DNA of 64,000 nt from Metaclostridioides mangenotii (GCF_018917235.1 NZ_JAHLOF010000001.1:310001-374000), one strand, 5' to 3'. Shown: positions 28,009 through 36,769, counted from the first letter of the stretch. Numbers and translations: made by a program. Notes: a model not told the origin generated them from the sequence alone.

Positions 28009-28196
28009 TGCTATCACTCCAATCTTTATTACTTAATTTTTTCTGCTAATTTAATTATACCCATCAAATATCATTTAATCTACAGTACTTTTTTGGTTAT
28101 AAATTATACTAGAAATAAAATCTTGAAATTTCAACGTTATTTAATATATATAACTATTGCGAAATAATTTTATTTGATAATATTTATCATTTAATG

Positions 28197-28239
28197 TTGA
28201 CTTAAAATATTTTTTCTAGTAAAATAGTTTCCAGGAAAC
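28197..28239 (+). promoter_or_regulatory. Promoter and MarR-type operator
   Basis: TTGACT (28197-28202), a 17-bp spacer, and TAAAAT (28220-28225) make a near-consensus vegetative promoter. One base later the perfect dyad GTTTCC-A-GGAAAC (28227-28239) covers the expected transcription start, which is the ideal place for a repressor such as the MarR protein encoded next. Confidence 0.8.
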
Positions 28240-28248
28240 AATATTGAG

Positions 28249-28713
28249 GTGATTAGTATCAATACTGAAAAAGTTTTAGCTAGCCTTTTTAAATTCCTTA
28301 GAGAAAGAGAAACAACTAGGGAAGAAACAAAAAAAGCTATACAAGTAATTTCAAAAAAAATTGATTTAGAAAATAACTTAACATTATCTGAAATCCAATC
28401 TGTTTACCATATAGGAGTAAACAAAGGAATCAATCAAAGTGAGTTATCAGATATAATGCTAATGACTAGAGGTGCTACATCAAAGATTTGTAAAAAGCTA
28501 CAATCAAAGGATTTGATCTCGCTAAATTGTAAACGAGAAAATCTAAAAGAATTTGAACTTGAACTAACCTGCAAAGGTGAAAACCTTTTCAAACTCGCTG
28601 CTAAAAGGCATGAAGATGAGGTTCGCAGACAGACTCAACTCTTTGAAAAGTACAATGATGAAGAGCTTGAATTTATATACAAGCTATTTGAAGATTTAGC
28701 AGATAATTATTAA
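28249..28713 (+). CDS. MarR-family regulator
   Basis: A winged-helix regulator of about 150 residues. The recognition helix region is NQSELSDIMLMTRGATSKICKKL and the wing is LISLNCKRENLKEFELELTCKG, both as in MarR proteins. It precedes an azoreductase gene by 27 bp and very likely represses it and itself in response to electrophiles, quinones or similar stress (inference from the MhqR/YodB-like arrangement). The only canonical start is GTG 28249, which overlaps the ribosome binding site GAGGTGAT; the ATC at 28258 is ideally placed, so translation may start at a rare codon. Confidence 0.85.
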   Translation: MISINTEKVLASLFKFLRERETTREETKKAIQVISKKIDLENNLTLSEIQSVYHIGVNKGINQSELSDIMLMTRGATSKICKKLQSKDLISLNCKRENLKEFELELTCKGENLFKLAAKRHEDEVRRQTQLFEKYNDEELEFIYKLFEDLADNY

Positions 28714-28740
28714 ATTTTAATATGAGAGGATGTAAACATT

Positions 28741-29379
28741 ATGGCAAAATTATTATATGTAACTGTAAGTCCGCTAACAAGCGAGAAATCAAAATCAATA
28801 AACGTTGGAGAGCATTTCTTAAATGAATACAAAGCTAACCATCCAAACGATACTATAGAGACTTTAGATTTATTCAAAGACGAGATACCATTTTTAAATC
28901 AAGATATATTTGACGCTTGGTCTGTTCTAAAAAGTGGTGAGTCTATAGAAACTTTATCAAAAGAAGATCAAGAGAAAGTTAGAAGAAATGACGAATTATT
29001 AAATCAATTTATAGGGGCAGATAAAATAGTATTTGTAAATCCAATGTGGAATCTATTCTTCCCTCCAGTGTTAAAAGCTTATATAGATATACTATGTGTA
29101 GCTAGAAAAATATTTATGTACACTGCTGAAGGCCCTGTAGGTCTACTTAAAGATAAGAAAGTACTTCATATCCAATCAAGTGGCGGAGTTTACGACCGTT
29201 CTGAAGGTGCTCCTATAGTAGATTTTGGAGATGCGTATTTAAAACATATGATGGGATTCTTCGGTATATTTGATTATGAGGCTATCCATATTGATGGAAT
29301 CGATGCAGCACCTGATAAGAAAGTTGAGATTATGGGTGAAGCTAAGGATAAGGCTTCTAAGTTAGCTAGGGAGTTTTAG
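28741..29379 (+). CDS. azoR: FMN-dependent NADH azoreductase/quinone reductase
   Basis: A 212-residue flavodoxin-fold oxidoreductase of the AzoR family. N-terminal LYVTVSPLTSEKSKSINVGE forms the FMN phosphate loop; FVNPMWNLFFPPVLKAYIDI near residue 95-115 and HIQSSGGVY near 140 are the conserved flavin-contacting segments. It reduces quinones and azo compounds with NADH. Co-transcribed with the marR gene upstream, as a typical detoxification pair. A strong terminator follows and separates it from the convergent tail cluster. Confidence 0.92.
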   Translation: MAKLLYVTVSPLTSEKSKSINVGEHFLNEYKANHPNDTIETLDLFKDEIPFLNQDIFDAWSVLKSGESIETLSKEDQEKVRRNDELLNQFIGADKIVFVNPMWNLFFPPVLKAYIDILCVARKIFMYTAEGPVGLLKDKKVLHIQSSGGVYDRSEGAPIVDFGDAYLKHMMGFFGIFDYEAIHIDGIDAAPDKKVEIMGEAKDKASKLAREF

Positions 29380-29390
29380 TTTTAAATAGT

Positions 29391-29426
29391 AAAAAGACCA
29401 AATCGTGATATGATTTGGTCTTTTTT
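29391..29426. terminator. Bidirectional terminator between azoR and the tailocin operon
   Basis: AAAAAGACCAAATC and GATTTGGTCTTTTT form a 14-bp stem with a 7-nt loop. It lies about 20 bp from the end of the xkdX-like gene, so it also marks the 3' end of the tailocin operon. Confidence 0.9.
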
Positions 29427-29447
29427 AATTTAAATAAAAATAAAACT

Positions 29448-29585
29448 CTACTTAGTATAGCCCTCTCCTGTTATTTCCTTATATTCTGTTTCTGTTATCT
29501 TGTTTAATTCTACTGCTAGTTTAACTTGATCTATCGTCCATAACTTATTGTTATAGAAGTAATTTATATTAAAATACCAATTCAT
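29448..29585 (-). CDS. xkdX: XkdX family small phage protein
   Basis: A 45-residue protein, MNWYFNINYFYNNKLWTIDQ followed by a short helix and ending EYKEITGEGYTK. The opening aromatic stretch, WT..QV and the final YKEITGE are the pattern of the XkdX family found after tail fibre genes in PBSX-like elements. Its ATG overlaps the TAA of the preceding gene (TAATG) and sits after GGAGG. It is the last gene of the operon. The role of XkdX is unknown. Confidence 0.8.
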   Translation of the reverse strand: MNWYFNINYFYNNKLWTIDQVKLAVELNKITETEYKEITGEGYTK

Positions 29586-29875
29586 TAGTTAGTACCTCCT
29601 TGTAGTTGCATGAAATATAAATCTGCGACTTGTTTTTTAAGAATCTCTATTTCGTCTTCTTCTGATTTTGGAATGTCTTCGTATTCATAGAATGATTCTT
29701 TTGTAACTAAATCTATATATAATACTGCTACCTTACCATCTTGTTGAGTTGGTTCTGGTAGCTTGTCTACTAATATACCATTACTTGTATCTTGTAATAG
29801 TTCTGGTTTATAGTGTATTAAACCAACTTTGTATTTATTATCTTTTATTTGTTCTAAATTTCCTAAAAATTTCAT
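29585..29875 (-). CDS. Small tail-fibre-associated protein
   Basis: A 96-residue acidic protein with a beta-rich N-terminal part and a helical C terminus (SEEDEIEILKKQVADLYFMQ). The position, between the fibre gene (4-bp overlap) and xkdX, and the C-terminal coiled coil fit the XkdW-like accessory proteins of PBSX and related prophages. It could be a fibre chaperone or small structural part. No catalytic motif. Function is inferred from position only. Confidence 0.6.
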   Translation of the reverse strand: MKFLGNLEQIKDNKYKVGLIHYKPELLQDTSNGILVDKLPEPTQQDGKVAVLYIDLVTKESFYEYEDIPKSEEDEIEILKKQVADLYFMQLQGGTN

Positions 29876-31977
29876 TTTGTTACCTCTCTTTCTTTTAATA
29901 CTGCTACTTTTTCTAACACATAATTATCTCTGAGTTTTACTAATGTTCCACCTTGAGCTATTAATAAAGTATAATACCCCTTCTCATTAGATACTAGAGT
30001 AGAAGTAGGGATACTCCTTTTTAAGGTCCAAATTAAATCGCGATGTTTATTTATCTTTAAAATACTACTAGTTTCATTTGTAGCATATATGTTTTCCTCT
30101 AGATCAACATATAAAACATCTGGATTATATCCCATAGTATAACTCCATAATTTTTTACCTAGGTTATCAACTTTATAAATATAATGCCCCTCTTTTTGTG
30201 TAGTAAAATAAATTTCTCCATTTGGCATGGCATAATAGCTTCTATACCCATATATTGAGACATTCCATAAAGTTTCACCATCAAACTTTAACCTGTAAAT
30301 TACTTTAGAATAAGTACTACTACTAGAATATGAATAATAATACAAATATTCTAAATGATTATCTATAAATAAAAAAGTAGTGTTAGATCCACCTTGTTTC
30401 CAAAGTAACTCTCCTTCTAAACTAAATTTTTGTACTCCTCCTTCATACCTACTAGTTGCATAAATACCTCCATATTTATCTAAATTAACAGAATCCATAT
30501 AATAGTTTGTCAATTTCCATAAAGTTTCACCTTCAGGATTTAATTTATATAATGAAGGTCGAGAAGAGGAGGTTTCCCTTACGATAATATTTCCCATGCT
30601 ATCTAATCTTATAGGATTAATAAGATTACCATAATCATTTTTCCATAACAATTCAAGATTAGGATTTAATTTTATAATAGATCTGCTATAATTATTATTA
30701 ATATCAGTAATTAATACGTTATCATTTTTATCTACTACAATGCTACCTATTGGATTAGTAAAATTAGTAGTATATTCAATAACTTGATCCGAACCAACTA
30801 AAATTTTTAATACTTTATTTGATGTAGAAGTCCCTAAATATACTTTCTCATTGTAGTAGTAGTACTTACCAACTAATTCAACCTCAATTTCCCATAAAAT
30901 ATCGTTTCCTATTGTTAATAACGCTAAACGAGAATTAGTACTAGTATCATATTTTATAAGTATATTACCACTTTCATATACATTCAAAATAACTAAAGAT
31001 GATCCAAACGAATTTTCCCAGACAACCTTGGTTCTTGTACTAGCTTCTCCATAACTTTGTAGAGCATCATACCTAATAACTCCATATACATTACCCTCAG
31101 AATCCTCAGTAACTCCAACATCATCCTCCAAAATCGGCAACTTAGTCTTAATACTATCTATATTATCCGCCATATGTTGAAACGAATCGCTACCATTTGT
31201 AGGAACACCTCTACCAGTAGTGGCGGTAGCGATTAACTGTTTTCCACTACTTACAGATTGCTTTAAATCATCAATCTTTCCATTTAATTCTGATTTATTA
31301 TTGTTGATTGCAATTTCTAAACTATTGTCCGAATCCGCTAATTCCTTTAAAGCTCCCTCTACATCTGTACTAGCAAAATTATTCTTTACATCCTCAATAC
31401 TAACCTTAGTTCCCGTTAGCTCTATACTATCTAAATCACTTCTAACTTCATCGATCTTCGTATTTAACTCTGTCTTTGTCGCATCTACTTTAGCATTTAA
31501 CTCTTTCCTTAAATCATCTAAATTCTTCATACTTGCAAGTATTACAGTAGGATCTATTTTTAGAGCAACACTAGATGTATTTACTACCATTAGGATTACT
31601 CTAACAAACAAATCCTTAACACAACCGTCATCGGCAACAGGTTTATAAGTCTCTGGGTACTTACCAATAGCCAGAAGTTCACCCTCATCGTCAAAAATGC
31701 CGACTTCTCTGACAGTCCAACCTCCTGCATTTCCTGGTATTGCAGTTTCAACTACTATCCAGTTTGGGTTATTTTCGTCTACTTTTACATTGCTGATACT
31801 GCCTTCCCAGACTTTATTTTTTAATGCTGTTTGTTTTTCATGTGGCTCATATTGGCTGCCACCGCCATCTCCTAATTGCATCTTAGAAAATTGTACTTTT
31901 TCATTTAGTACGGTTGCATTTGCTATTTTACTCTTTCCTACCTCTGTAAGAATTGTGTAGTATTTTTGCTGTGCCAT
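29872..31977 (-). CDS. Tailocin tail fibre with C-terminal beta-propeller-like receptor-binding region
   Basis: A 701-residue fibre. Residues 1-150 are a phage tail-collar/DUF3751-type attachment domain (MAQQKYYTILTEVGKSKIAN, GGWTVREVGIFDDEGELLAI). Residues 150-245 are a coiled coil (KVDATKTELNTKIDEVRSDL). A linker with ATATTGRGVPTNGSDSFQHM follows, common in clostridial phage fibres. From about 295 to 690 are eight or nine ~40-residue repeats, each ending like LNPEGETLWKLT or SLEGELLWKQG, with blade-like strands (IYATSRYEGGVQKF), pointing to a beta-propeller. It should determine which bacteria are hit. The propeller replaces the more usual pectate-lyase-like or lectin tips. Its ends overlap the neighbours (1 and 4 bp). 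Confidence 0.85.
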   Translation of the reverse strand: MAQQKYYTILTEVGKSKIANATVLNEKVQFSKMQLGDGGGSQYEPHEKQTALKNKVWEGSISNVKVDENNPNWIVVETAIPGNAGGWTVREVGIFDDEGELLAIGKYPETYKPVADDGCVKDLFVRVILMVVNTSSVALKIDPTVILASMKNLDDLRKELNAKVDATKTELNTKIDEVRSDLDSIELTGTKVSIEDVKNNFASTDVEGALKELADSDNSLEIAINNNKSELNGKIDDLKQSVSSGKQLIATATTGRGVPTNGSDSFQHMADNIDSIKTKLPILEDDVGVTEDSEGNVYGVIRYDALQSYGEASTRTKVVWENSFGSSLVILNVYESGNILIKYDTSTNSRLALLTIGNDILWEIEVELVGKYYYYNEKVYLGTSTSNKVLKILVGSDQVIEYTTNFTNPIGSIVVDKNDNVLITDINNNYSRSIIKLNPNLELLWKNDYGNLINPIRLDSMGNIIVRETSSSRPSLYKLNPEGETLWKLTNYYMDSVNLDKYGGIYATSRYEGGVQKFSLEGELLWKQGGSNTTFLFIDNHLEYLYYYSYSSSSTYSKVIYRLKFDGETLWNVSIYGYRSYYAMPNGEIYFTTQKEGHYIYKVDNLGKKLWSYTMGYNPDVLYVDLEENIYATNETSSILKINKHRDLIWTLKRSIPTSTLVSNEKGYYTLLIAQGGTLVKLRDNYVLEKVAVLKEREVTK

Positions 31978-32591
31978 TAAATCACCTCTCTCGGATATAT
32001 TGTTGTGTTGTCTACACTTATATTGTTAGACACTCCAATTTTTATATCAGTACTTAATTCTATATCACTTGGAAACCAAGGATATATCGTTGTGTCATCT
32101 CCACTATTGCATATGATAGCAATATAACTGTTGTCTTCACTCTGTAATATCATGTTAAATCTGTGTTTTAAGTGACAAGGCTTTATCTTTTCAATAAATT
32201 TATCTAACTCTAATAAAGTATTATAATCTGTGTTGTTTACTATAAGGTCAAGCATAATTATGAATTCATTAGGATGCTGTCTAACTATTGCATCATTCTT
32301 TATATAAGCTTCACAAATATTCTTCAACACTCCACTAGTCGTAGTTCCTCTACCTCTCATCTTAGCTTTGATATTACTTCTTCTAACTTCATAACTTATT
32401 CTCGTATCCGTCTTTATTGAGAGTATATCCTCCCAATAATCTAACCCCCATGTTGCCGTATCTACAAATAGTTGGTCAAATGTCTCTTGTTTTACATTCG
32501 ATAGTATCTCTAATTCTTTATCAAAAGAACCCTGTATCTCATAACCTACAGGGTTGTGTTCAAACGATGGTAGTTTATCTATTAACTTCAT
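31977..32591 (-). CDS. xkdU: Baseplate protein, YmfQ/XkdU (DUF2313) family
   Basis: A 204-residue protein with the YmfQ family pattern: EIQGSFDKELEILSNVKQET near residue 20, ATWGLDYWEDILSI near residue 47, RRSNIKAKMRGRGTTTSGVL near residue 70 and a C-terminal TIYPR ending. It corresponds to the Mu gp48/XkdU tail protein that links the baseplate wedge to the fibre. Start and stop overlap the adjoining genes by one base (TAATG), so translation is coupled. Confidence 0.88.
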   Translation of the reverse strand: MKLIDKLPSFEHNPVGYEIQGSFDKELEILSNVKQETFDQLFVDTATWGLDYWEDILSIKTDTRISYEVRRSNIKAKMRGRGTTTSGVLKNICEAYIKNDAIVRQHPNEFIIMLDLIVNNTDYNTLLELDKFIEKIKPCHLKHRFNMILQSEDNSYIAIICNSGDDTTIYPWFPSDIELSTDIKIGVSNNISVDNTTIYPREVI

Positions 32592-33637
32592 TAAACCACC
32601 TCTTTAAATTCTATCTCATTAATTTTTGGTATCCTATCTTCAGATACAGGTATGTTCTCTGTACTTCCATTAATACTAAGATTGGTAAAATCTTTTACCC
32701 CTTCAGTAATTCCAAGTATTGCACTTACTTTTGTAAAAACAATTTCTTCTCTTACGTTTCTAAGATAGTCACTTATACTTTCTAAAAATAGCGTCTTTAT
32801 AGTTTCTAGTGTATAACCCATCTCAACCTCGATAGAAGCACTTACGTTTATATCTAGATTGCTCGGAGTAAATACTGTAAGTGAAACCCCTACAGGCATC
32901 TCTTCTTCAATATGACCTCTTACTCTTTGAACAATTTCTTCGTCTACTGCTACATTGTCACTCCCTAATACCATGACCTTTACACTGCCGGGACCGTCCC
33001 ATCTAGGGTATACTTTTACATCGTATACACCCTCGACTTCTAATGCCCACTGCTCGTAATGAGCTACATTACCTGATGTCGCCGGATCTCTTTGAATTCT
33101 ATAAAATCTTTCTCTTAATTCGTCGTCGTCTTCAATCTCAGTTCCGCCTGTAAATTCCTTAGCATTAATTATTTTTTCTATATCTCTAATTTCTTCTTCA
33201 AGCTTAAACTCTGTACCAGCAGGGATATTATATTCAATGCCAATTTGTAATGCTTGTACTGGAGAAATATTTCCCTCATCTGATCCTATAACTACATCTT
33301 TAATTACCACATACATAAGATCATTATAAGAGATTATTGTACCATTGCTTAATTGAGTACCTTCCTTACCTATAAACTCAACTTCTCCAGTTGCTTCTGT
33401 GCCCATTTTTCTGTAAATACCAAATTCATTTACTCTTGCATCAAGGAAGGTGTCAAATGTCTCCTGTATAAAAGCCATCTTATGTATATTGGACAATTCT
33501 ATATACATTTTAGCTAGCTCTGTGCTTGTCCCTGATACCATATTATTTAAAAAAGAACCCTCTCCTTTATACAGATCTAAGTCTATATTGGATAGCGCTC
33601 TATTTTTGATGACTTCATATGTCTGTTTACTATACAT
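32591..33637 (-). CDS. xkdT: Baseplate J-like wedge protein (XkdT)
   Basis: A 348-residue baseplate J/gp47 family protein. Typical features are the AFIQETFDTFLDARVNEFGI segment near residue 60, GTQLSNGTIISYNDLMYVVI near residue 90, AGTEFKLEEEIRDIEKI near 135, and the GGTEIEDDDELRERFYRIQ and PRWDGPGSVKVMVLGSDN segments. It forms the wedges of contractile baseplates in myophages, tailocins and PBSX. It overlaps xkdS by 8 bp. Confidence 0.94.
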   Translation of the reverse strand: MYSKQTYEVIKNRALSNIDLDLYKGEGSFLNNMVSGTSTELAKMYIELSNIHKMAFIQETFDTFLDARVNEFGIYRKMGTEATGEVEFIGKEGTQLSNGTIISYNDLMYVVIKDVVIGSDEGNISPVQALQIGIEYNIPAGTEFKLEEEIRDIEKIINAKEFTGGTEIEDDDELRERFYRIQRDPATSGNVAHYEQWALEVEGVYDVKVYPRWDGPGSVKVMVLGSDNVAVDEEIVQRVRGHIEEEMPVGVSLTVFTPSNLDINVSASIEVEMGYTLETIKTLFLESISDYLRNVREEIVFTKVSAILGITEGVKDFTNLSINGSTENIPVSEDRIPKINEIEFKEVV

Positions 33638-34058
33638 TTACTTCCACCTCCCCGTAAATAGTTGTGACTTTTACGTTGGCACTCAAAACATCACCTTCTA
33701 ATTTACTGTCCACTGTCTCTACATTTAGTATATATGGATTAACTTCAAGTGCCTCTTTTATATACCTTGTAGCCTCACTTTCTGTAAGCCCCTTAGTATA
33801 CCTTTGACCTATTAAATCTGATAGCTCTGTTCCGTAATCCCAACTGTAAACCTCATGCTCGTATCTATTTGTCTTAATACATTTGTATATCCAAACCTTT
33901 AGGGCTTCTTTTCCTTCTATTATCTTAAATTTATTGTTCTCAATAATAGGCTCATCTTTTTCAAAATCCCATGCTACTTCTTTAAACTTTTCTAACTTCT
34001 TATTGCTAGGTGGTTTGAAATCTTCTGGAATGGTTATAAATGGAAATAATTCACTCAT
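33630..34058 (-). CDS. xkdS: Baseplate wedge protein, DUF2634 (XkdS) family
   Basis: A 142-residue gp25/lysozyme-fold-like wedge protein. DUF2634 cues are the KEALKVWIYKCIKTNRYEHE segment, YSWDYGTELSDLIGQ near residue 72 and EALEVNPYILNVETVD. In contractile systems this protein sits next to the sheath and J-type wedge. It overlaps the upstream gene by 4 bp (ATGA) and the downstream xkdT by 8 bp. Confidence 0.9.
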   Translation of the reverse strand: MSELFPFITIPEDFKPPSNKKLEKFKEVAWDFEKDEPIIENNKFKIIEGKEALKVWIYKCIKTNRYEHEVYSWDYGTELSDLIGQRYTKGLTESEATRYIKEALEVNPYILNVETVDSKLEGDVLSANVKVTTIYGEVEVNV

Positions 34059-34366
34059 AGATTCACAACCTTATTTGTTATAATATATTTTTCTCCTGAC
34101 TTAATCATAACTACCTTGTCGCCCTCTTGTAAGTTGTCATTTATATTATGTGTTATATTATCTTGACTAGATGATATTTCTATACTGTTTCTATCGAACA
34201 ACCATTTATCTACTAGCAAGTTTCTTGTGCTTAGTTCAACTTTACCAGCTTTGACCAATATATCTGGATAACCTTTGGTCACTACCCCAATTAGAAATGG
34301 ATTTTCATAGTTTATATTTCCTTCCTCTCTCATAATTCCTATAAGATCGTTAATTGCATCTGCCAT
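34055..34366 (-). CDS. xkdR: Phage tail protein, DUF2577 (XkdR) family
   Basis: A 103-residue protein: MADAINDLIGIMREEGNINY then PFLIGVVTKGYPDILVKAGK with a beta-rich C terminus, as in the DUF2577/XkdR family, a baseplate hub-associated component. The start at 34366 follows GGAGGTGATATTT; the open frame includes three extra codons before it. It is 12 bp from the stop of the hub gene. Confidence 0.85.
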   Translation of the reverse strand: MADAINDLIGIMREEGNINYENPFLIGVVTKGYPDILVKAGKVELSTRNLLVDKWLFDRNSIEISSSQDNITHNINDNLQEGDKVVMIKSGEKYIITNKVVNL

Positions 34367-34378
34367 AAATATCACCTC

Positions 34379-36112
34379 CTACACATATCTTCTTACACTG
34401 TAGAAATCTCGTCTTGAACTTAGTTTACTAATTTTTACTACATCGCCAGTCTGTGGTGCATGTAGAAATTCTCCATTTCCAACATATATACCTACATGAT
34501 GAACTGGGTTTTTACCTTTTTTAAAGAAAACCAAATCACCAGGATTCATAGCACTTTTGCTAATTGATTTACCGCTTGCAGCTTGTGCTCTTGCTACTCT
34601 AGGAATTTTAATTCCTATCTGTTTGTGAGACCATTGAGTAAGGCCAGAGCAGTCGAAAGTATTAGGTCCCGTTGCTCCCCATACGTATCTTTTACCTCTT
34701 TTAGACATCGCCACTCTTAACAAGTCCGCTGCCTTACCAGTAGCATTATAACCACCGATACTGCCTTTTGAGTATCCAGTACCGTCTCCTAAGATGGCAC
34801 CACCATTTTTTCTTCCCCAACGATTGCATTCAGATGCAGAGCTCATAAGTAAGTCAAATTGGTAAACACCATTTCTGATTTTTATAGCTCCACCTCTATC
34901 GTTTACGGTATATACTTCGCCATCCCTCGAAGTACCAGTACCCTGAACTTGTATCTTAGTTCCAAGAGGCACACTTTTTGGGGCTGCACAAGTTTTTTTA
35001 GAAGGGTTTAATCTATTTCCTTGGCAATCGTAATATCCACCTTCCATCTTACTGTTATGAGGGTAATACGCTGTGAACAACGCCTTTACTTTACTGCCAT
35101 TTAAAGTTGTTCCACCTTCAAATTCTTCATTTTCTTCAACTTCATCTTTTCCAGCTTCATGTTCATCCATAATATTTTGGAAATTTAACTTGAGATCTAT
35201 AGAATACTCTCCCTTTTTCCAGTTATGCTTATCACTGTCTACATAGAAAAGTCCAACTAATCCTGTATATGTATCTTTGACCTCTACTCCATAACCAGTG
35301 ATACAACTTGTATCTCCGTAACCACTTAAACTACAACTCTTCTCGATATCTTTGAACTTCTTTTCTGCTTGTTTCTTTGTATCCTCGCCATCTTTAGCTT
35401 GTAGTATATCTTGAAACGTTCCATAAAGAGGTATATTATCTTTTTTATATTCTGCAACTTTATTTCCACTTTCATCAACAACTAAAACCTTATTCACTAT
35501 GTCCTCAATGCTCTCAGAATAGTCAGTTGACTTGATGTTTACTCCCTCTTCAAAGGCTATTTTTAATTTTGTCGTACCTTTTTCCTCTACATATAATTTA
35601 TCTTGTTTGAAAAAACACATGTATTTCTTCTTATTTTCTTTTGACGCTATAGTATACGAAGACATTATGATTTCGTAAAGGTTTACGTCCATAAATATCT
35701 TTGTTACATTTATTTTTGTTCCTACTACATTTCCTATAGTAAATTTATAGTCTTCAGCTATTTTACTTACTATTTTTTCAGCAGGCGTATCTGTAAAATT
35801 ATATGCTCCCTTATTTTTAAGTAAATAAATACCTCTGTCATATGCAAGATAATCAATGCTTTGCTCAGAGGAATCTTTACTTCTCGTAAATATCGTGCCT
35901 CTAAATATCTCTTTTTTATCTTCATAGAAAACTACAATACTCCCAAGAGTTATATCTACATTTGCCACGTTTATATCAGCACTGCTCGCCATCAACGAAA
36001 ACTCCAATTTTCTTGCACTCTGCTTGTAATCACCACTCCATGTGATTTTTTCAACTAATGGAGATATATCAAACTTATCTCCATTAGTCTTTATAATAAT
36101 TACTTCTATCAC
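34379..36112 (-). CDS. xkdQ: Tail hub (XkdQ/YqbQ) fused to 3D and NlpC/P60 cell-wall hydrolase domains
   Basis: A 577-residue three-part protein. Residues 1-325 match the XkdQ/YqbQ hub (IEVIIIKTNGDKFDISPLVE, RKLEFSLMAS, FYEDKKEIFRGTIF). About 338-440 is a 3D/RlpA-like domain (ALFTAYYPHNSKMEGGYYD, KTCAAPKSVPLGTKI, VNDRGGAIK...FDLLM). About 460-577 is an NlpC/P60 peptidase with Cys in FDCSGLTQWSH, His in HHVGIYVGNG and a third polar His in FLHAPQTG. The fusion would bring a murein hydrolase with the tail tip through the wall of the target. In B. subtilis PBSX the hub lacks this extension as far as I know. GTG start follows AAGGTGAT. Confidence 0.92.
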   Translation of the reverse strand: MIEVIIIKTNGDKFDISPLVEKITWSGDYKQSARKLEFSLMASSADINVANVDITLGSIVVFYEDKKEIFRGTIFTRSKDSSEQSIDYLAYDRGIYLLKNKGAYNFTDTPAEKIVSKIAEDYKFTIGNVVGTKINVTKIFMDVNLYEIIMSSYTIASKENKKKYMCFFKQDKLYVEEKGTTKLKIAFEEGVNIKSTDYSESIEDIVNKVLVVDESGNKVAEYKKDNIPLYGTFQDILQAKDGEDTKKQAEKKFKDIEKSCSLSGYGDTSCITGYGVEVKDTYTGLVGLFYVDSDKHNWKKGEYSIDLKLNFQNIMDEHEAGKDEVEENEEFEGGTTLNGSKVKALFTAYYPHNSKMEGGYYDCQGNRLNPSKKTCAAPKSVPLGTKIQVQGTGTSRDGEVYTVNDRGGAIKIRNGVYQFDLLMSSASECNRWGRKNGGAILGDGTGYSKGSIGGYNATGKAADLLRVAMSKRGKRYVWGATGPNTFDCSGLTQWSHKQIGIKIPRVARAQAASGKSISKSAMNPGDLVFFKKGKNPVHHVGIYVGNGEFLHAPQTGDVVKISKLSSRRDFYSVRRYV

Positions 36113-36121
36113 AATATCACC

Positions 36122-36769
36122 TTATGGAATAATCAATATATCGCCATCATAAATCAAATCCGGGATTTTGATTTTGTCACGATTAGCTTCAAATATTTTC
36201 ATATACAAATTACCCTTGCCATAATACTTTCTTGCAAGTGAATACAAACAATCTCCAGGTACAACTTTATGTGTTTTCTGTTTATTTTCTTTATTGTTAG
36301 CAGTGTCGTTTTTATTTGGCCTAGTAGTTTCTTGTTGGTTAGTTTCTTTTGACTTCTCTTCAATTTTATTTATCTTAAATCTCTTGTATTCTTTTAACTG
36401 AAGAGTAAAATATACATCTCTTGTTCCATCTTTTTCTCCGTATTTAAAGCTGTCTATAATTACTTCCAGGTTTATATTTGTCTCTGTTATAGTAAATCTA
36501 AGAATAAACCCTTCGTTCATCCATCTTTCTATTTTATTTACACAATCGTATGGTTTTGGGAAATCCTTGTACTCACAGAAGGTATATTGTTTGTTTGGAA
36601 ACATACTACTAATCTCTATTGATTTAAGTGAAGTTCCCCCAAATATATTAAGTTCACCAATCTTTACTATACTTGTATTATCAATAATCGCTTTTCCGTC
36701 TAGGTTAAATGATGGGGGAAACACTGGAAATCTAAATTTATCTTCATTCTGTCTAAGCCACATTTCCAT
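36122..36769 (-). CDS. xkdP: LysM-domain baseplate/tail protein (XkdP)
   Basis: A 215-residue protein: an N-terminal beta-rich region (FRFPVFPPSFNLDGKAIIDN, FGGTSLKSIEIS), a charged Glu/Asn/Lys linker (about 140-165) and a C-terminal LysM domain (KVVPGDCLYSLARKYYG, DLIYDGDILIIP). XkdP-type proteins clip the tail hub to the baseplate like T4 gp53 and bind through LysM. Its ATG overlaps the tape-measure stop (TAATG), so expression is coupled. Confidence 0.93.
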   Translation of the reverse strand: MEMWLRQNEDKFRFPVFPPSFNLDGKAIIDNTSIVKIGELNIFGGTSLKSIEISSMFPNKQYTFCEYKDFPKPYDCVNKIERWMNEGFILRFTITETNINLEVIIDSFKYGEKDGTRDVYFTLQLKEYKRFKINKIEEKSKETNQQETTRPNKNDTANNKENKQKTHKVVPGDCLYSLARKYYGKGNLYMKIFEANRDKIKIPDLIYDGDILIIP

